Shown: positions 18,061 through 27,978 of the stretch, piece by piece | Layout: every line of letters starts with the position of its first letter | Position numbering within the stretch: position 1 is the stretch's first letter | Position numbers and translations under genes: made by a program | Assembly (NCBI GenBank): GCA_939792625.1 | Contig: CALNFG010000003.1 | Location: forward strand, 1-32,309 | Direction: 5' to 3' | Length of the DNA stretch: 32,309 nt | Origin: an uncultured Prevotella sp. | GTDB lineage: Bacteria > Bacteroidota > Bacteroidia > Bacteroidales > Bacteroidaceae | Notes under the pieces: generated by a model | Databases searched by the model: none | Seen by the model: only the letters and a program-made list of their open reading frames with translations | Told to the model about the DNA's origin: nothing

Positions 18061-18583
18061 AATTATTTTGTTTTTATATTTACAGCCGTTCTTCACGTAA
18101 CCGGTACGGCATGACGGCAACAACCGTCCCCGCAACGGCACAAGACAACAGCCGGAAAGACCGGCACACACGGCAACCGGCCCGATTCATAATAAGCTAT
18201 AAAAATACAGAATATCGTGTACGGATAACAAAACGGCATAAACAAACGGCTTATGCAGACATCCGTAACATCATGCCTCAGGCAAAACCGCTGAACCAAT
18301 GAGCCTGCACGACAACATGTGCCTGCAACACCGACACGAGTTGCAAGTTACAAGCGGCAGCCTTATATGTGATTGACATCAGCATGTGTTATTACCTTAT
18401 ATACAATGAATATCGTCGTTTATGGGGTGCAAAGGTATGAAAAAATCTCCGAATAATGAATATAAATACAAAAAATATGCCGTACCACTTGATTGTCAGA
18501 ACATAAAATAAGACAATACAAAAACAGCCCACACAGTATTACGCAACACCGATGCAGGCTTTAAGACCATGACCTAAAGTCAC

Positions 18584-18606
18584 TTAGAAACTGTTTTGAT
18601 TTTTTT
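18584..18606 (+). repeat. Short dispersed repeat TTAGAAACTGTTTTGATTTTTTT
   Basis: Matches the reverse complement of 32251-32273 with 2 mismatches. Confidence 0.6.
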
Positions 18607-18679
18607 GTTAAATGTATTGAGATGTGCTTTCGAGATGTTTCCGATTGCTGTTTCATCAAAAAACGAGTTCTGCAAAAAA

Positions 18680-18784
18680 TCATTCCGACGGGTCAGCTAT
18701 TTCAGGCGTAAGACGCACAATGTCTCCTCCCTGCCATTGAGGATAAACAAGGCGCAAAGTAGATTTTGATGATTTGGTGTTCAT
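18680..18784 (-). pseudogene. Truncated N-terminal remnant, probable arginase/agmatinase-family gene
   Basis: Reads MNTKSSKSTLRLVYPQWQGGDIVRLTPEIADPSE-stop. LRLVYPQWQGG resembles the N-terminus of Bacteroidota arginase-family proteins. Not in the supplied ORF track. Confidence 0.45.
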
Positions 18785-18892
18785 GTTTTCCGTAATTTAC
18801 AGTTATTGACACGTATCATAAACACAACAGACGGCCGGCAAGTAAGAAATACCCGCCGACCGTCACTGTTATCCGTAATAGAAAGATGTTTG

Positions 18893-20467
18893 TCAGAAAT
18901 CAAGCGTCAGTCCTTCAGCGTCTATCTTGTCATACGTTTTTCCGTTGACAGTTGCGTTTGTAGAGTTCTTTGCACTGAACGTATGCGATTCGGCTGACAC
19001 GCTTATGTTATCAAGCTTAACCCCGTCGGTGTTGTTTACGATGATACCTTCTTTGGCATTATTAACCTCAAGGTCGGTTATATGCACGTTCTTCACGGGC
19101 ATTTCGGGCAGTCCGTTGAAGTAAGCGGCACGGCGGGCACGACGGCATATCACGTGATTGATGTATATGTCACGGAAACACGGCGTGGTCTCATCCACCT
19201 TCCTGGCTGCCTGTTGCTGCTGTTTCTGCTCGTCTCCGTCTTCAAGAGCCTCAACCGCAGACTTTCCTCCGTAATAAAGGTCGAAAGTGATGGCATCGGT
19301 CTGAATATCAAACATTGAGATGTTATTGATATATATGCCTTCCACAACACCGCCGCGGCCACGCGTACTCTTGAAACGAAGGCCCACATCGGTGCCGAGG
19401 AACTGGCAGTCAGATACATATATGTTTTTCACTCCGCCGCTCATCTCGCTGCCGACTACGAATCCGCCGTGGCCCTTGAACACCGTGCAACCATGTACTA
19501 TGACATTCTCACACGGCATTCCGCGTCTGCGTCCGTCTGCATCTTTACCGCTCTTTATACAAATACCGTCATCACCGACATCGAATGATGAGTTAACGAT
19601 CAGGGCATTCTTGCATGATTCCAGGTCTATGCCGTCACCATTCTGCGCAAACGACGGATTTCTTACCTGTACTTTTTCCACAAGCACGTTCTCGCACATC
19701 AGCGGATGAACGTTCCATGCAGGTGAGTTCTGGAAGATTACACCCTGCAACCATACGTTCTTACACTTGACAAGGCTTATCATCACAGGGCGCAGATAAT
19801 GCTTTATTTCGTTCCACCCCTCATCTGTAATATCACCTTTGGGCACATTCATGTCACTCATTGAGGCTCCTTTTAGCGCACCTTCGGATGGATACCATAC
19901 CTTAGGACTTTGGAAGGCTCCGCCCCGTGATGTAAATTCTTTCCACTGTTTGTCGGTCACTTTCTCACGCTTGACCGGACGCCAGTACTCACCATTGCCG
20001 TCGATGACGCCATAGCCCGTTATCGCCACGTTCTCAAGATTGTATCCTGATATAGGCGACTGGCAACGCCGCGTATCAAGTCCCTCGAATGATGTGTCAA
20101 TAAGCGGATAAAGGTCAAGATCAGGTGAGAAAAGAATAATGGCTCCACGCTCAAGATGCAGGTTAATGTTGCTTTTCAGACTGATTGGCCCTGTGTACCA
20201 CACACCCTGAGGTACGACAAGACGGCCTCCGCCCTTTTGTGCCAAAGCATCTATCGCCCGTGCAAAAGCCTCTGTACACAGCGATGACCCATCGCCTTTA
20301 GCTCCATAATCTTTGATGTTAACTTCGTTATCCGGGAACACGGGAGCAGTGACCCTGCTCATCTCAAACGGCAGATTCTCATACAGATGACTGTACTTGC
20401 CATCGCCTGCGGCGTAAGCTCCTAAAGCAAGAACAAAAGCGCAGACAAGAAAGAAGATTTTTTTCAT
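18893..20467 (-). CDS. Glycoside hydrolase family 28 (polygalacturonase-like), secreted
   Basis: Signal peptide; NIKDYGAKGDGSSLCTEAFARAIDA; GDGIDLESCKNALIVNSSFDVGDDGICIKSGKD; GHGGFVVGSEMSGGV. Confidence 0.93.
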   Translation of the reverse strand: MKKIFFLVCAFVLALGAYAAGDGKYSHLYENLPFEMSRVTAPVFPDNEVNIKDYGAKGDGSSLCTEAFARAIDALAQKGGGRLVVPQGVWYTGPISLKSNINLHLERGAIILFSPDLDLYPLIDTSFEGLDTRRCQSPISGYNLENVAITGYGVIDGNGEYWRPVKREKVTDKQWKEFTSRGGAFQSPKVWYPSEGALKGASMSDMNVPKGDITDEGWNEIKHYLRPVMISLVKCKNVWLQGVIFQNSPAWNVHPLMCENVLVEKVQVRNPSFAQNGDGIDLESCKNALIVNSSFDVGDDGICIKSGKDADGRRRGMPCENVIVHGCTVFKGHGGFVVGSEMSGGVKNIYVSDCQFLGTDVGLRFKSTRGRGGVVEGIYINNISMFDIQTDAITFDLYYGGKSAVEALEDGDEQKQQQQAARKVDETTPCFRDIYINHVICRRARRAAYFNGLPEMPVKNVHITDLEVNNAKEGIIVNNTDGVKLDNISVSAESHTFSAKNSTNATVNGKTYDKIDAEGLTLDF

Positions 20468-20575
20468 TGCTTTTTAATTTAGTAATTATTAGGTTTTAGG
20501 TAATAAGTTTTCAAAATATATCTTTCAAGATATAATCATCATTGATACCGGTGTAAGCTTATGCCGAGAACACCG

Positions 20576-20854
20576 TTACTTTTCCTCCTCGAAATCTACA
20601 TACTCGCCTTCGTTTTTTGAGAATATCTTACGATTTACCTCATCAGGCCGGCGGCGGTCTATTATCACCTCATCTGAATACGACATATTGTCTGTCTGCT
20701 GCCGCCCGAAACCGGATTTAGTTTCTCCAAAACCGGAAGAAAACTTCTTCTTTATATTATGGAACGAGCGGTATATGCGGTAAGCAACCACACAGACCAC
20801 AATAAAAGCGATGAAGAGTATTGCCAATATGAAGTTGAAAAGGAAAGCTATCAT
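20576..20854 (-). CDS. DUF4834 family small membrane protein
   Basis: Single N-terminal TM segment, short acidic tail; 4-bp overlap with pssA. Confidence 0.7.
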   Translation of the reverse strand: MIAFLFNFILAILFIAFIVVCVVAYRIYRSFHNIKKKFSSGFGETKSGFGRQQTDNMSYSDEVIIDRRRPDEVNRKIFSKNEGEYVDFEEEK

Positions 20855-21558
20855 CGTCTGTTGTGTTTTTTATTTACATAAACTGAGAGCAACACATACC
20901 ATGCCACAATCAAGGCGAAAGCCGAAATACGGAAAATGGCAATCAAGGGAACACACGAAGCAATAAATATATATTTCACCTCATTATCTTTCCATCCCCA
21001 TTGCTTGAACTTGAGAGCGAACATCGGCAATTCTGCCACCATAATAAAACAGCTGAGAAGTACGAGCGCCAAAACCACGATAATCATATATGGTGACGAC
21101 TCTATGAAACTGCCTGCACCGACCGTCAGTGACGCCCAAAACAAGGCATTGGCAGGAGTGGGCAAGCCTATGAACGATGATGTCTGCCGCTCGTCAAGAT
21201 TAAATTTGGCAAGTCTCAATGCGGAAAAAGCCGCCATGACGTAAGCGAAAAACGGCAATACCGGTCGCAACGGCTCAAGCCACGACGGATAATCCATCAC
21301 TCCTAGTTCAAAAAACACCATTGTAGCCGGAGCCACTCCGAAAGTTACATCATCGGCCAAAGAGTCAAGCTCCTTGCCCATCGGAGACGAAACTCCGAGC
21401 AAGCGTGCACTCATGCCGTCAAAGAAATCAAAAACCGCTCCTATGACAATAAACATAAAAGCCATATCAAGCCTGCCGCCAAAGGCAAAAGCCGTGGCAA
21501 CGCAACCGGAAATAAGGTTGCAACAAGTTAATGTATTGGGAATGTGTTTCTTTATCAT
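20851..21558 (-). CDS. pssA: CDP-diacylglycerol--serine O-phosphatidyltransferase
   Basis: IPNTLTCCNLISGC; CDP-alcohol motif DFFDGMSARLLGVSSPMGKELDSLADDVTFG. Confidence 0.93.
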   Translation of the reverse strand: MIKKHIPNTLTCCNLISGCVATAFAFGGRLDMAFMFIVIGAVFDFFDGMSARLLGVSSPMGKELDSLADDVTFGVAPATMVFFELGVMDYPSWLEPLRPVLPFFAYVMAAFSALRLAKFNLDERQTSSFIGLPTPANALFWASLTVGAGSFIESSPYMIIVVLALVLLSCFIMVAELPMFALKFKQWGWKDNEVKYIFIASCVPLIAIFRISAFALIVAWYVLLSVYVNKKHNRR

Positions 21559-21649
21559 TATAACTGAGTCAACGGACAGACACTTATGCAGAAGCTGCCA
21601 AACAAATATCAGGTCTTAAATAACAGTACAAGCGAAGCAACGATACCGT

Positions 21650-22339
21650 TTACTTGAGCCTGGCTATCACGGTACGGTTACCCGTAGTACTTTGCCCCAT
21701 CTTCACACATACTTCCGTACCTACGGGCAGATATACATCAACACGTGAGCCGAACTTGATAAAACCAAGATGTTCGTCTATATAACAGTCTTCCTCCGCT
21801 TTGGCATAAGTAACGATACGACGTGCCACTGCACCGGCAATCTGCCGGCACAATATCTCTGTGCCGGCAGGTGTTTCGAGCATGATGTCGGCATGTTCGT
21901 TCTCTTCGCTGGCTTTCGGCAGCCAGGCCTTATGATAGTTTCCGTTCTGATGATGCACGAATTTCACCTTCCCGTCAACAGGGAACCAGTTGGCATGTAC
22001 ATTGAAAAGGCTCATGAAGATGCTTATCATAAGACGCTTGTCGTGGAAATATTCATCCTCAACAACTTCCTCAATAACCACCACTTTACCGTCGGCCGGA
22101 GCCACGACAATGTTTTCGGTGTCATCGTCAAAATATCTTTTCGGACAACGGAAGAAGTTGACAACTATCGAATAAATTGTGCCGAAAACTATGACGAACG
22201 CCCAGAAGAACAGCTTGCAATCCACATACACCCAAAGAATCATCGCAATGGCGACGAGCGCAACCAGCCCGTAAACCAGCGTATCGGTGCCTTCACGGTG
22301 CAGCCTGACGTTCTTAAGTTTTCTTATTCTTCTTCCCAT
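21650..22339 (-). CDS. psd: Phosphatidylserine decarboxylase
   Basis: [31 protein letters not shown]-terminal [18 protein letters not shown] element at 22369-22376. Confidence 0.93.
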   Translation of the reverse strand: MGRRIRKLKNVRLHREGTDTLVYGLVALVAIAMILWVYVDCKLFFWAFVIVFGTIYSIVVNFFRCPKRYFDDDTENIVVAPADGKVVVIEEVVEDEYFHDKRLMISIFMSLFNVHANWFPVDGKVKFVHHQNGNYHKAWLPKASEENEHADIMLETPAGTEILCRQIAGAVARRIVTYAKAEEDCYIDEHLGFIKFGSRVDVYLPVGTEVCVKMGQSTTGNRTVIARLK

Positions 22340-22488
22340 GATAAGTCTATGAGGCATGAAAATCGGTGCAAAGGTACTCCTTTTTTATGTATTTCCCAAA
22401 TTTTTCACGTCATTCTTTGCCCTCAGACCGTTTCCAGCTTTCAAGTAAAACACTTCAGACACACTTGAATACATATTATCGCCGCCGC

Positions 22489-23652
22489 TCAGTCATTCCC
22501 TGTATTATCTGTCGCGGCAGTATTTTCTGTCTGTTCCGGCGCAAGTGTCATGCTGTTCTGTTCCGGTTGCCCTTCACCATTGTCAACATCCTTTGTAACA
22601 TACCGCTGGTAATAAGCTATGATGAGAGTGGTAAGCGGAAGGGCCACAATAAGTCCGATAAATCCCAGCAAAGCTCCCCAGACCGACAGCGACAGAAGTA
22701 TCACGGCAGGATTAAGCCCCATGGCCTTGCCCATTATCTTAGGCGTAAGCACCATATCGGTGATGACCTGTACGACAAGAAAAACTCCCACTGCCGAAGC
22801 GAATATTATCCAGAAGTTTTGCCCTGTGTCGGCAGCTTTCAGCAACGACAGGATTATCATCGGAATAAAGGCCAGACCGTGGACATAAGGAATCAGACTG
22901 AGTATGCCGATAAGTATGCCGAGACCTATCGCCATCGGAAAATCGATTATCGTAAAACCGATGCAGAAAAGCACTCCTATGCACAGAGCCACGAGGCTCT
23001 GACCGCGTATGTAGCTGTTCATCTCACGCTCCACGTCATTAATCAGCGCATGCCAGAACGGTCTGTTTTTCTTCGGGAATATTTTTATGAAGCCCGAGGC
23101 AAGCCTCTCATAGTCAAGAAGGATAAAGAAGAGATACAACAGGGTGATGAGCGATGCCACTATGCTGATTATCACATTTGCTGTCTGCCCTATCACGGAA
23201 AAAACTTTAGGCATGGCGTTTTTTATGGCTTCAGTGACATCCTCCTGCTGGAAAAAGTCCATTATGCTGTCCTTGTTTTCGTTGAGCCACTGCTGTATCG
23301 TCACCGGAAAGTTGTTTATATGTGTCTTTTCGTGCAGATAACGCGACAGCACCTCGCTCAACTTGTCAAACTGGTCTATCATCGGAGGAATGATGAGATA
23401 GAATATTCCACCGATGACACCGATGATAAAAACAAGTGAAACGATGATTGACAGCACCCTTGTGGGCACACGCATCTTATACTGCACAAACTTCACTACG
23501 GGATATATCAGGTAAGCCAACAGCCAGGCTACAAAAAACGGCAACAAAACGCTGCTAAGATAATTCATAAGCAGCAACACCGCTATGACCACAACCGAAG
23601 TCAGAGCCCAACGTATAAACTTGTCGAATGTTATTTTTTCCTCTATCATCAT
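22489..23652 (-). CDS. AI-2E family transporter
   Basis: Polytopic membrane protein; GLGILIGILSLIPYVHGLAFIP; VVQVITDMVLTPKIMGKAMGLNP. Confidence 0.88.
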   Translation of the reverse strand: MMIEEKITFDKFIRWALTSVVVIAVLLLMNYLSSVLLPFFVAWLLAYLIYPVVKFVQYKMRVPTRVLSIIVSLVFIIGVIGGIFYLIIPPMIDQFDKLSEVLSRYLHEKTHINNFPVTIQQWLNENKDSIMDFFQQEDVTEAIKNAMPKVFSVIGQTANVIISIVASLITLLYLFFILLDYERLASGFIKIFPKKNRPFWHALINDVEREMNSYIRGQSLVALCIGVLFCIGFTIIDFPMAIGLGILIGILSLIPYVHGLAFIPMIILSLLKAADTGQNFWIIFASAVGVFLVVQVITDMVLTPKIMGKAMGLNPAVILLSLSVWGALLGFIGLIVALPLTTLIIAYYQRYVTKDVDNGEGQPEQNSMTLAPEQTENTAATDNTGND

Positions 23653-23709
23653 CGTCAGTTTCTGTCTGTTTTCAACGTAAACAGTTTGCCGGCAAAGCAA
23701 GTCTGCACG

Positions 23710-24315
23710 TCAGATATCCTGCATACGGGCCGCCTTACGCTCCTCTTCAACCGCCTTGCGGTAACACTCGCGGCAAAGAGGCTCATACTCGCTCTCCTCA
23801 CCAAGCATAACCCGCTTGTCACTGCAGACAAGTCTGTGACTGACATAGGCAAGCGAGCCGCATTTCACACAGATGGCATGCACCTTCGTCACCTCGTCGG
23901 CCACGGCGCAAAGCGCAGGAATAGGGCCGAAAGGCACTCCCTTGAAATCCATGTCCAGACCGGCCACGATGACACGCACGCCACGCCCGGCAAGCTCATT
24001 ACACACACCGACAAGACCTTCGTCGAAAAACTGCGCCTCGTCGATGCCCACTACATCTATGTCTGACGACAGCAGAAGTATGGACGAGGAAGAGTCAACC
24101 GGCGTACTCGGTATCGAATGGCGGTCATGACTAACCACATCTATGTCTGAATACCTTGTGTCGATGGCCGGCTTGAATATCTCTACCTTCTGTCTCGCGA
24201 ATTCGGCACGTTTGAGACGCCTGATAAGCTCTTCGGTCTTGCCCGAAAACATCGAGCCGCACACAACTTCTATTCTACCCGGGCGGTGTGCCTCGCCTGA
24301 CATATTGTTATTCAT
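23710..24315 (-). CDS. tdk: Thymidine kinase
   Basis: [37 protein letters not shown]; Zn-binding Cys pairs CVKCGS and CREC. Confidence 0.96.
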   Translation of the reverse strand: MNNNMSGEAHRPGRIEVVCGSMFSGKTEELIRRLKRAEFARQKVEIFKPAIDTRYSDIDVVSHDRHSIPSTPVDSSSSILLLSSDIDVVGIDEAQFFDEGLVGVCNELAGRGVRVIVAGLDMDFKGVPFGPIPALCAVADEVTKVHAICVKCGSLAYVSHRLVCSDKRVMLGEESEYEPLCRECYRKAVEEERKAARMQDI

Positions 24316-24322
24316 CGCGGCG

Positions 24323-24330
24323 CAAAATTA
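24323..24330 (-). promoter_or_regulatory. Putative -7 element (TAATTTTG) for tdk
   Basis: Fits TAnnTTTG, only 7 nt from the ATG. Confidence 0.45.
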
Positions 24331-24392
24331 CAAATACGTTTTAAAAATTGCAAAGATTTACACCGTTTTTTTGCCGACGTAGATTAAATACT

Positions 24393-24400
24393 TATATTTG
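24393..24400 (+). promoter_or_regulatory. Putative -7 element (TATATTTG) for rsmI
   Basis: Fits TAnnTTTG, 9 nt from ATG 24410. Confidence 0.5.
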
Positions 24401-24409
24401 TGGCTGATT

Positions 24410-25165
24410 ATGGGTTTATTATACGTTGTACCCACGCCGGTGGGTAATCTGGAAGACATGACATTCAGGGCAGTCCGCATACTGAAAGAAGCGGATTTTG
24501 TTCTGGCTGAAGACACACGCACATCCGGCATCCTGCTGAAACATTTTGAGATAAAGGCTCATCTTGTGTCCCACCACAAGTTTAACGAGCATGGCACGTC
24601 TGCATCTGTCGTGGAACGGCTGAAAGCCGGAGCCACAGCCGCCCTTATAAGCGACGCCGGCACGCCGGGCATAAGCGACCCCGGATTCTTCCTCGTGCGC
24701 GAGGCTGTCAGCGCCGGAGTCACAGTGCAATGTCTTCCGGGAGCAACGGCATTCGTCCCAGCCCTGGTGTCATCGGGCCTGCCGTGCGACCGTTTCTGCT
24801 TCGAAGGCTTTCTGCCGCCCAAAAAAGGCCGTGCCACACGCCTCGAAACGCTGAAGCAAGAGACTCGCACAATGGTCTTCTATGAGTCGCCTTACCGAGT
24901 GCTGAAAACCCTGCAGCAGTTCGCCGAATGTTTCGGCGGAAACAGAAGGGTGAGCGTATGCCGCGAAATATCAAAGATACATGAAGAGAGTGTGCGCGGA
25001 ACGCTTGACGAAGTGACGGCCCACTTCAAGGAGACCGAGCCCCGTGGGGAATTTGTCATAGTGCTGGAAGGCAGTCCCGAAGTAAGGAGCATAAAGGCAA
25101 GAAGACAAAATCAGGCCGGTGAAGACAGCCGGCCGGCAGACGAAAAGCCCGGCCAAGCCACATAG
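24410..25165 (+). CDS. rsmI: 16S rRNA (cytidine(1402)-2'-O)-methyltransferase
   Basis: LYVVPTPVGNLEDMTFRAVRIL, LAEDTRTSGILLKHF, ALISDAGTPGISDPGF. Confidence 0.95.
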   Translation: MGLLYVVPTPVGNLEDMTFRAVRILKEADFVLAEDTRTSGILLKHFEIKAHLVSHHKFNEHGTSASVVERLKAGATAALISDAGTPGISDPGFFLVREAVSAGVTVQCLPGATAFVPALVSSGLPCDRFCFEGFLPPKKGRATRLETLKQETRTMVFYESPYRVLKTLQQFAECFGGNRRVSVCREISKIHEESVRGTLDEVTAHFKETEPRGEFVIVLEGSPEVRSIKARRQNQAGEDSRPADEKPGQAT

Positions 25166-25209
25166 GACAGAATATCATTGAAAAAACATAAACATAAAAT
25201 ATCAAGATT

Positions 25210-26058
25210 ATGAAAAAGCTATTATTCTTCGCGGCATGCCTGCTGGCATTAGTCGCATGCAACAGCGGTAAGTCGCAGAAAGACCTGCCTAACACCGCCA
25301 GACAAGACTCTCTGCAGAAAATAATCGAGCAGAAAGACAACGAAATCAACGACATGATGGGCATCCTCAACGAAGTGGAGGAAGGATTCCGCCAAATCAA
25401 TGAGGCCGAAAACCGTGTAAGTGTGGCCAAAGAGGGTGAAGGCGCCAAACGCCAGCAGCAAATCAGGGAGAACATGCAGTTCATACAACAGCGCATGGCA
25501 GAAAACCGCGAGCTGATAGCAAAGCTGCGCAACCAGGTGAAAAACGGCACGGTGAAGAGCGAACAGCTGCAAAAAACAATAGAAAACCTCACCAAGCAGC
25601 TTGAGGACAAAGACAATCAGATAAAAGACCTCTACGCACAGCTTGAAGCCAAAGACATACATATAGAGGAACTGGAACGCACAACAACCACCCTCAACAA
25701 AAATGTCAACATCCTGCAAGACGACAACGCGAAGAAGGCCAACACCATCAACACGCAGGACAAGCAGCTGAACACGGCATGGTATGTGTACGGCACGAAG
25801 AAAGAACTTAAAGACCAGAACATCCTTGTGGACGGAAAGGTGCTACAGTCGAACTTCAACAAGAGCTACTTCACAAAAGTTGACATCCGCACGCTCAAGG
25901 CTATCAAACTGTATTCAAAGTCGGCCAAGCTGCTCACCATGCACCCCTCAAGCAGTTACAAGCTTGAGCGCGACGCACAGAAGCAGTACGTGCTGCACAT
26001 CACCAACCCGCAAATATTCTGGAGTACAAGCAAATATCTGGTGGTACAGGTCAAGTAA
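25210..26058 (+). CDS. Coiled-coil lipoprotein, Cbp1-family (collagen-binding adhesin)-like
   Basis: Lipobox LVAC; long coiled coil; MMGILNEVEEGFRQINEAENRV and AWYVYGTKKELKDQNIL resemble, from memory, Bacteroides Cbp1-type proteins. Confidence 0.6.
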   Translation: MKKLLFFAACLLALVACNSGKSQKDLPNTARQDSLQKIIEQKDNEINDMMGILNEVEEGFRQINEAENRVSVAKEGEGAKRQQQIRENMQFIQQRMAENRELIAKLRNQVKNGTVKSEQLQKTIENLTKQLEDKDNQIKDLYAQLEAKDIHIEELERTTTTLNKNVNILQDDNAKKANTINTQDKQLNTAWYVYGTKKELKDQNILVDGKVLQSNFNKSYFTKVDIRTLKAIKLYSKSAKLLTMHPSSSYKLERDAQKQYVLHITNPQIFWSTSKYLVVQVK

Positions 26059-26080
26059 CTCCGGCACATAAGAAAACACA

Positions 26081-26126
26081 ACGGGCAGGCAACGACGGTG
26101 ACACGACCGTCCGCCTGCCCGTTTTT
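26081..26126 (+). terminator. Rho-independent terminator
   Basis: ACGGGCAGGC...ACGGT/ACCGT...GCCTGCCCGT followed by T-tract. Confidence 0.85.
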
Positions 26127-26159
26127 ATTGCGGCATATAATCACCTTTCAGCTGTCATA

Positions 26160-27452
26160 CTATTCTTTCAGCCATCCCCAGCGCATGCCCCAGTCATCCA
26201 TGACTTCTTTGCGCCACTTGTATATCGTGGCTCCGCCCTGCATGTAACCGTGGAACAAAGCCGGACTGCCGTGGTCAGTAAACCAATGACCGCCAGTGAG
26301 ATAATCGGTCTGGCGCGATTTACCCGGCCAAGAGTTCTCTATTGTAACCTCACCTTTCTGCACAGGGAAGCCTTCTATGTCAGACTCGATTGTGTACGGC
26401 AGCGTGCCGAGAGTATATGTGGAATAACGCACCATGTAGTCGCCGCCGCCCATATAATACCCGGCCCAGCTTTGTTTTGCTATTGTCAAGGTTACACACG
26501 GACGGCCTGTCATGGAAGAGTCAAGCACCGGGCCACTGACATGAAACTCTATGACGGCATAATTCTGCACGGTGTCTTCGGCCGTGGCAGTGCGGTTGAA
26601 CACCACTCTCGGACTGTGCGTGCATCGCTCAAAGCTCCCTCCCCACGAATCTTTCTCAGGGTCGGCAGGGTCGCCGTCCATCATGTACAGCAACGCCGGA
26701 GTGTCGCCCATCTTGGGACGGCCGCCGAGATAAGAGGCAAAATCAGCCCCGAGATGTCCTGCCCCTGCCACGAAATGACTGTAAAAACCGGCGTTGTAAT
26801 CATCAGGATTCCTGCCGTCGCTTATAAAGGCGCGGTAAGACACGTTGTTCTCTATCATCCACAAATCAGGGAAATTCTCTATTATATAGACATAGCTGTT
26901 GATGCTCCACTTCTTGTTCGGGCCTCCTATCCAGTACACCCTTATCCTGCCGGCTATGTCGGGGGCATCGTGCAGAGCCTGTGCCAGGTCGTCAAGCCCG
27001 CCCCACACCAAGACGTACAACGGTCTGTCACTGTCCTTACGCGCACATCTCACAATCCAGTCAGAGCCTTCGGTGGATGTCATGTACCCGCACAGCGGAG
27101 CGGCCCCCTTACGTCCCTGCTTGGTGACCGAACGCAGATAATCGGGCGAGGCAAAGCCTTCGGCATGCTTCTTCAGCACCGGGAGGTCCTGTTCGTACAC
27201 GTCTATCATGCGGAGTATCTCATCCTTGCTTCCATCTCCGTACGACGGCGACGATATTATACCTTCTGTTTCAAACATGTCGCTGTACATAAGGAAGTGA
27301 GCCATTGACTGATTGTCGTCCGGGTCGGTGCCGCCTATGTCAGTACTGATAAGTATACGCGGCTTTACGGCGGGCACGACACGGGCCTCAACACCGCAAC
27401 TCACAGCCAACGACACCGCCGCAGCAATGACGGCAATTATTTTCTTTTTCAT
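26160..27452 (-). CDS. DUF1593 / nucleoside-hydrolase-like secreted protein
   Basis: Signal peptide; RILISTDIGGTDPDDNQSMAHFLMYSD; LYVLVWGGLDDLAQAL; IRVYWIGGPN. Confidence 0.88.
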   Translation of the reverse strand: MKKKIIAVIAAAVSLAVSCGVEARVVPAVKPRILISTDIGGTDPDDNQSMAHFLMYSDMFETEGIISSPSYGDGSKDEILRMIDVYEQDLPVLKKHAEGFASPDYLRSVTKQGRKGAAPLCGYMTSTEGSDWIVRCARKDSDRPLYVLVWGGLDDLAQALHDAPDIAGRIRVYWIGGPNKKWSINSYVYIIENFPDLWMIENNVSYRAFISDGRNPDDYNAGFYSHFVAGAGHLGADFASYLGGRPKMGDTPALLYMMDGDPADPEKDSWGGSFERCTHSPRVVFNRTATAEDTVQNYAVIEFHVSGPVLDSSMTGRPCVTLTIAKQSWAGYYMGGGDYMVRYSTYTLGTLPYTIESDIEGFPVQKGEVTIENSWPGKSRQTDYLTGGHWFTDHGSPALFHGYMQGGATIYKWRKEVMDDWGMRWGWLKE

Positions 27453-27655
27453 TATACCTGGCTTTTGCATATTCAACATATTCTCGCTTTAAATCAAACC
27501 ATGCACATCGGGCATACGCCCAAACATGAACAAAGATATGTCATATTTACGTCATCTGCAAGCTTACCGTCCGTTCCTTTTCCATGTTTAACATTCCGTA
27601 ACACGGATGAAAGAGACATTGTGCCGCGTCACACATACCCGCCCCGTTAACCGCC

Positions 27656-27736
27656 GAAAGGTAAGCTTTTGACGTGCCGAAGACGGTCTTTGACGAGACA
27701 AAAGGTCATGTTTTGCAAAGCAAAAGCTTACCTTTC
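27656..27736. repeat. 22-bp-period palindromic repeat array 3 (4 units, one degenerate)
   Basis: Units at 27656, 27678, 27700 and 27722. Perfect 16-bp inverted repeat GAAAGGTAAGCTTTTG (27656-27671) / CAAAAGCTTACCTTTC (27721-27736). Confidence 0.85.
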
Positions 27737-27926
27737 ATATTGTAAACAATCATGCGCCTCCCGCTTACAACAAAACTCCCGCAGCAGCACAAAAGACATA
27801 TATTAAAACCGCAGGCGCGGCATTTTCTTACGATTTTTCAACAAATGCGAAAGAATGACAGCCCGCCGCAGCTTTTATTTTTTACATTATTCACACGTTC
27901 TTCTTGGCAGTCTCGTTTTTTAGCCC

Positions 27927-27934
27927 TAACTTTG
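27927..27934 (+). promoter_or_regulatory. Putative -7 element (TAACTTTG) for dnaE
   Basis: Fits TAnnTTTG, 44 nt upstream of ATG 27979. Confidence 0.5.
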
Positions 27935-27978
27935 ACCGTCGAAAAAACGTTCCACAACATTTTCACACAATACTATAT

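Noticed and set aside
18093-18299. 68-aa minus-strand ORF in the lysO leader
   Set aside because: Cys-rich random-looking sequence without an RBS or a hydrophobic pattern I could support.
22366-23439. 357-aa plus-strand ORF antisense to the AI-2E transporter
   Set aside because: Low-complexity His/Arg/Tyr-rich composition typical of antisense frames; the opposite strand encodes a clear conserved membrane protein.
26250-27308. 352-aa plus-strand ORF antisense to the DUF1593 gene
   Set aside because: No recognisable domain or signal; the opposite strand has strong family motifs.
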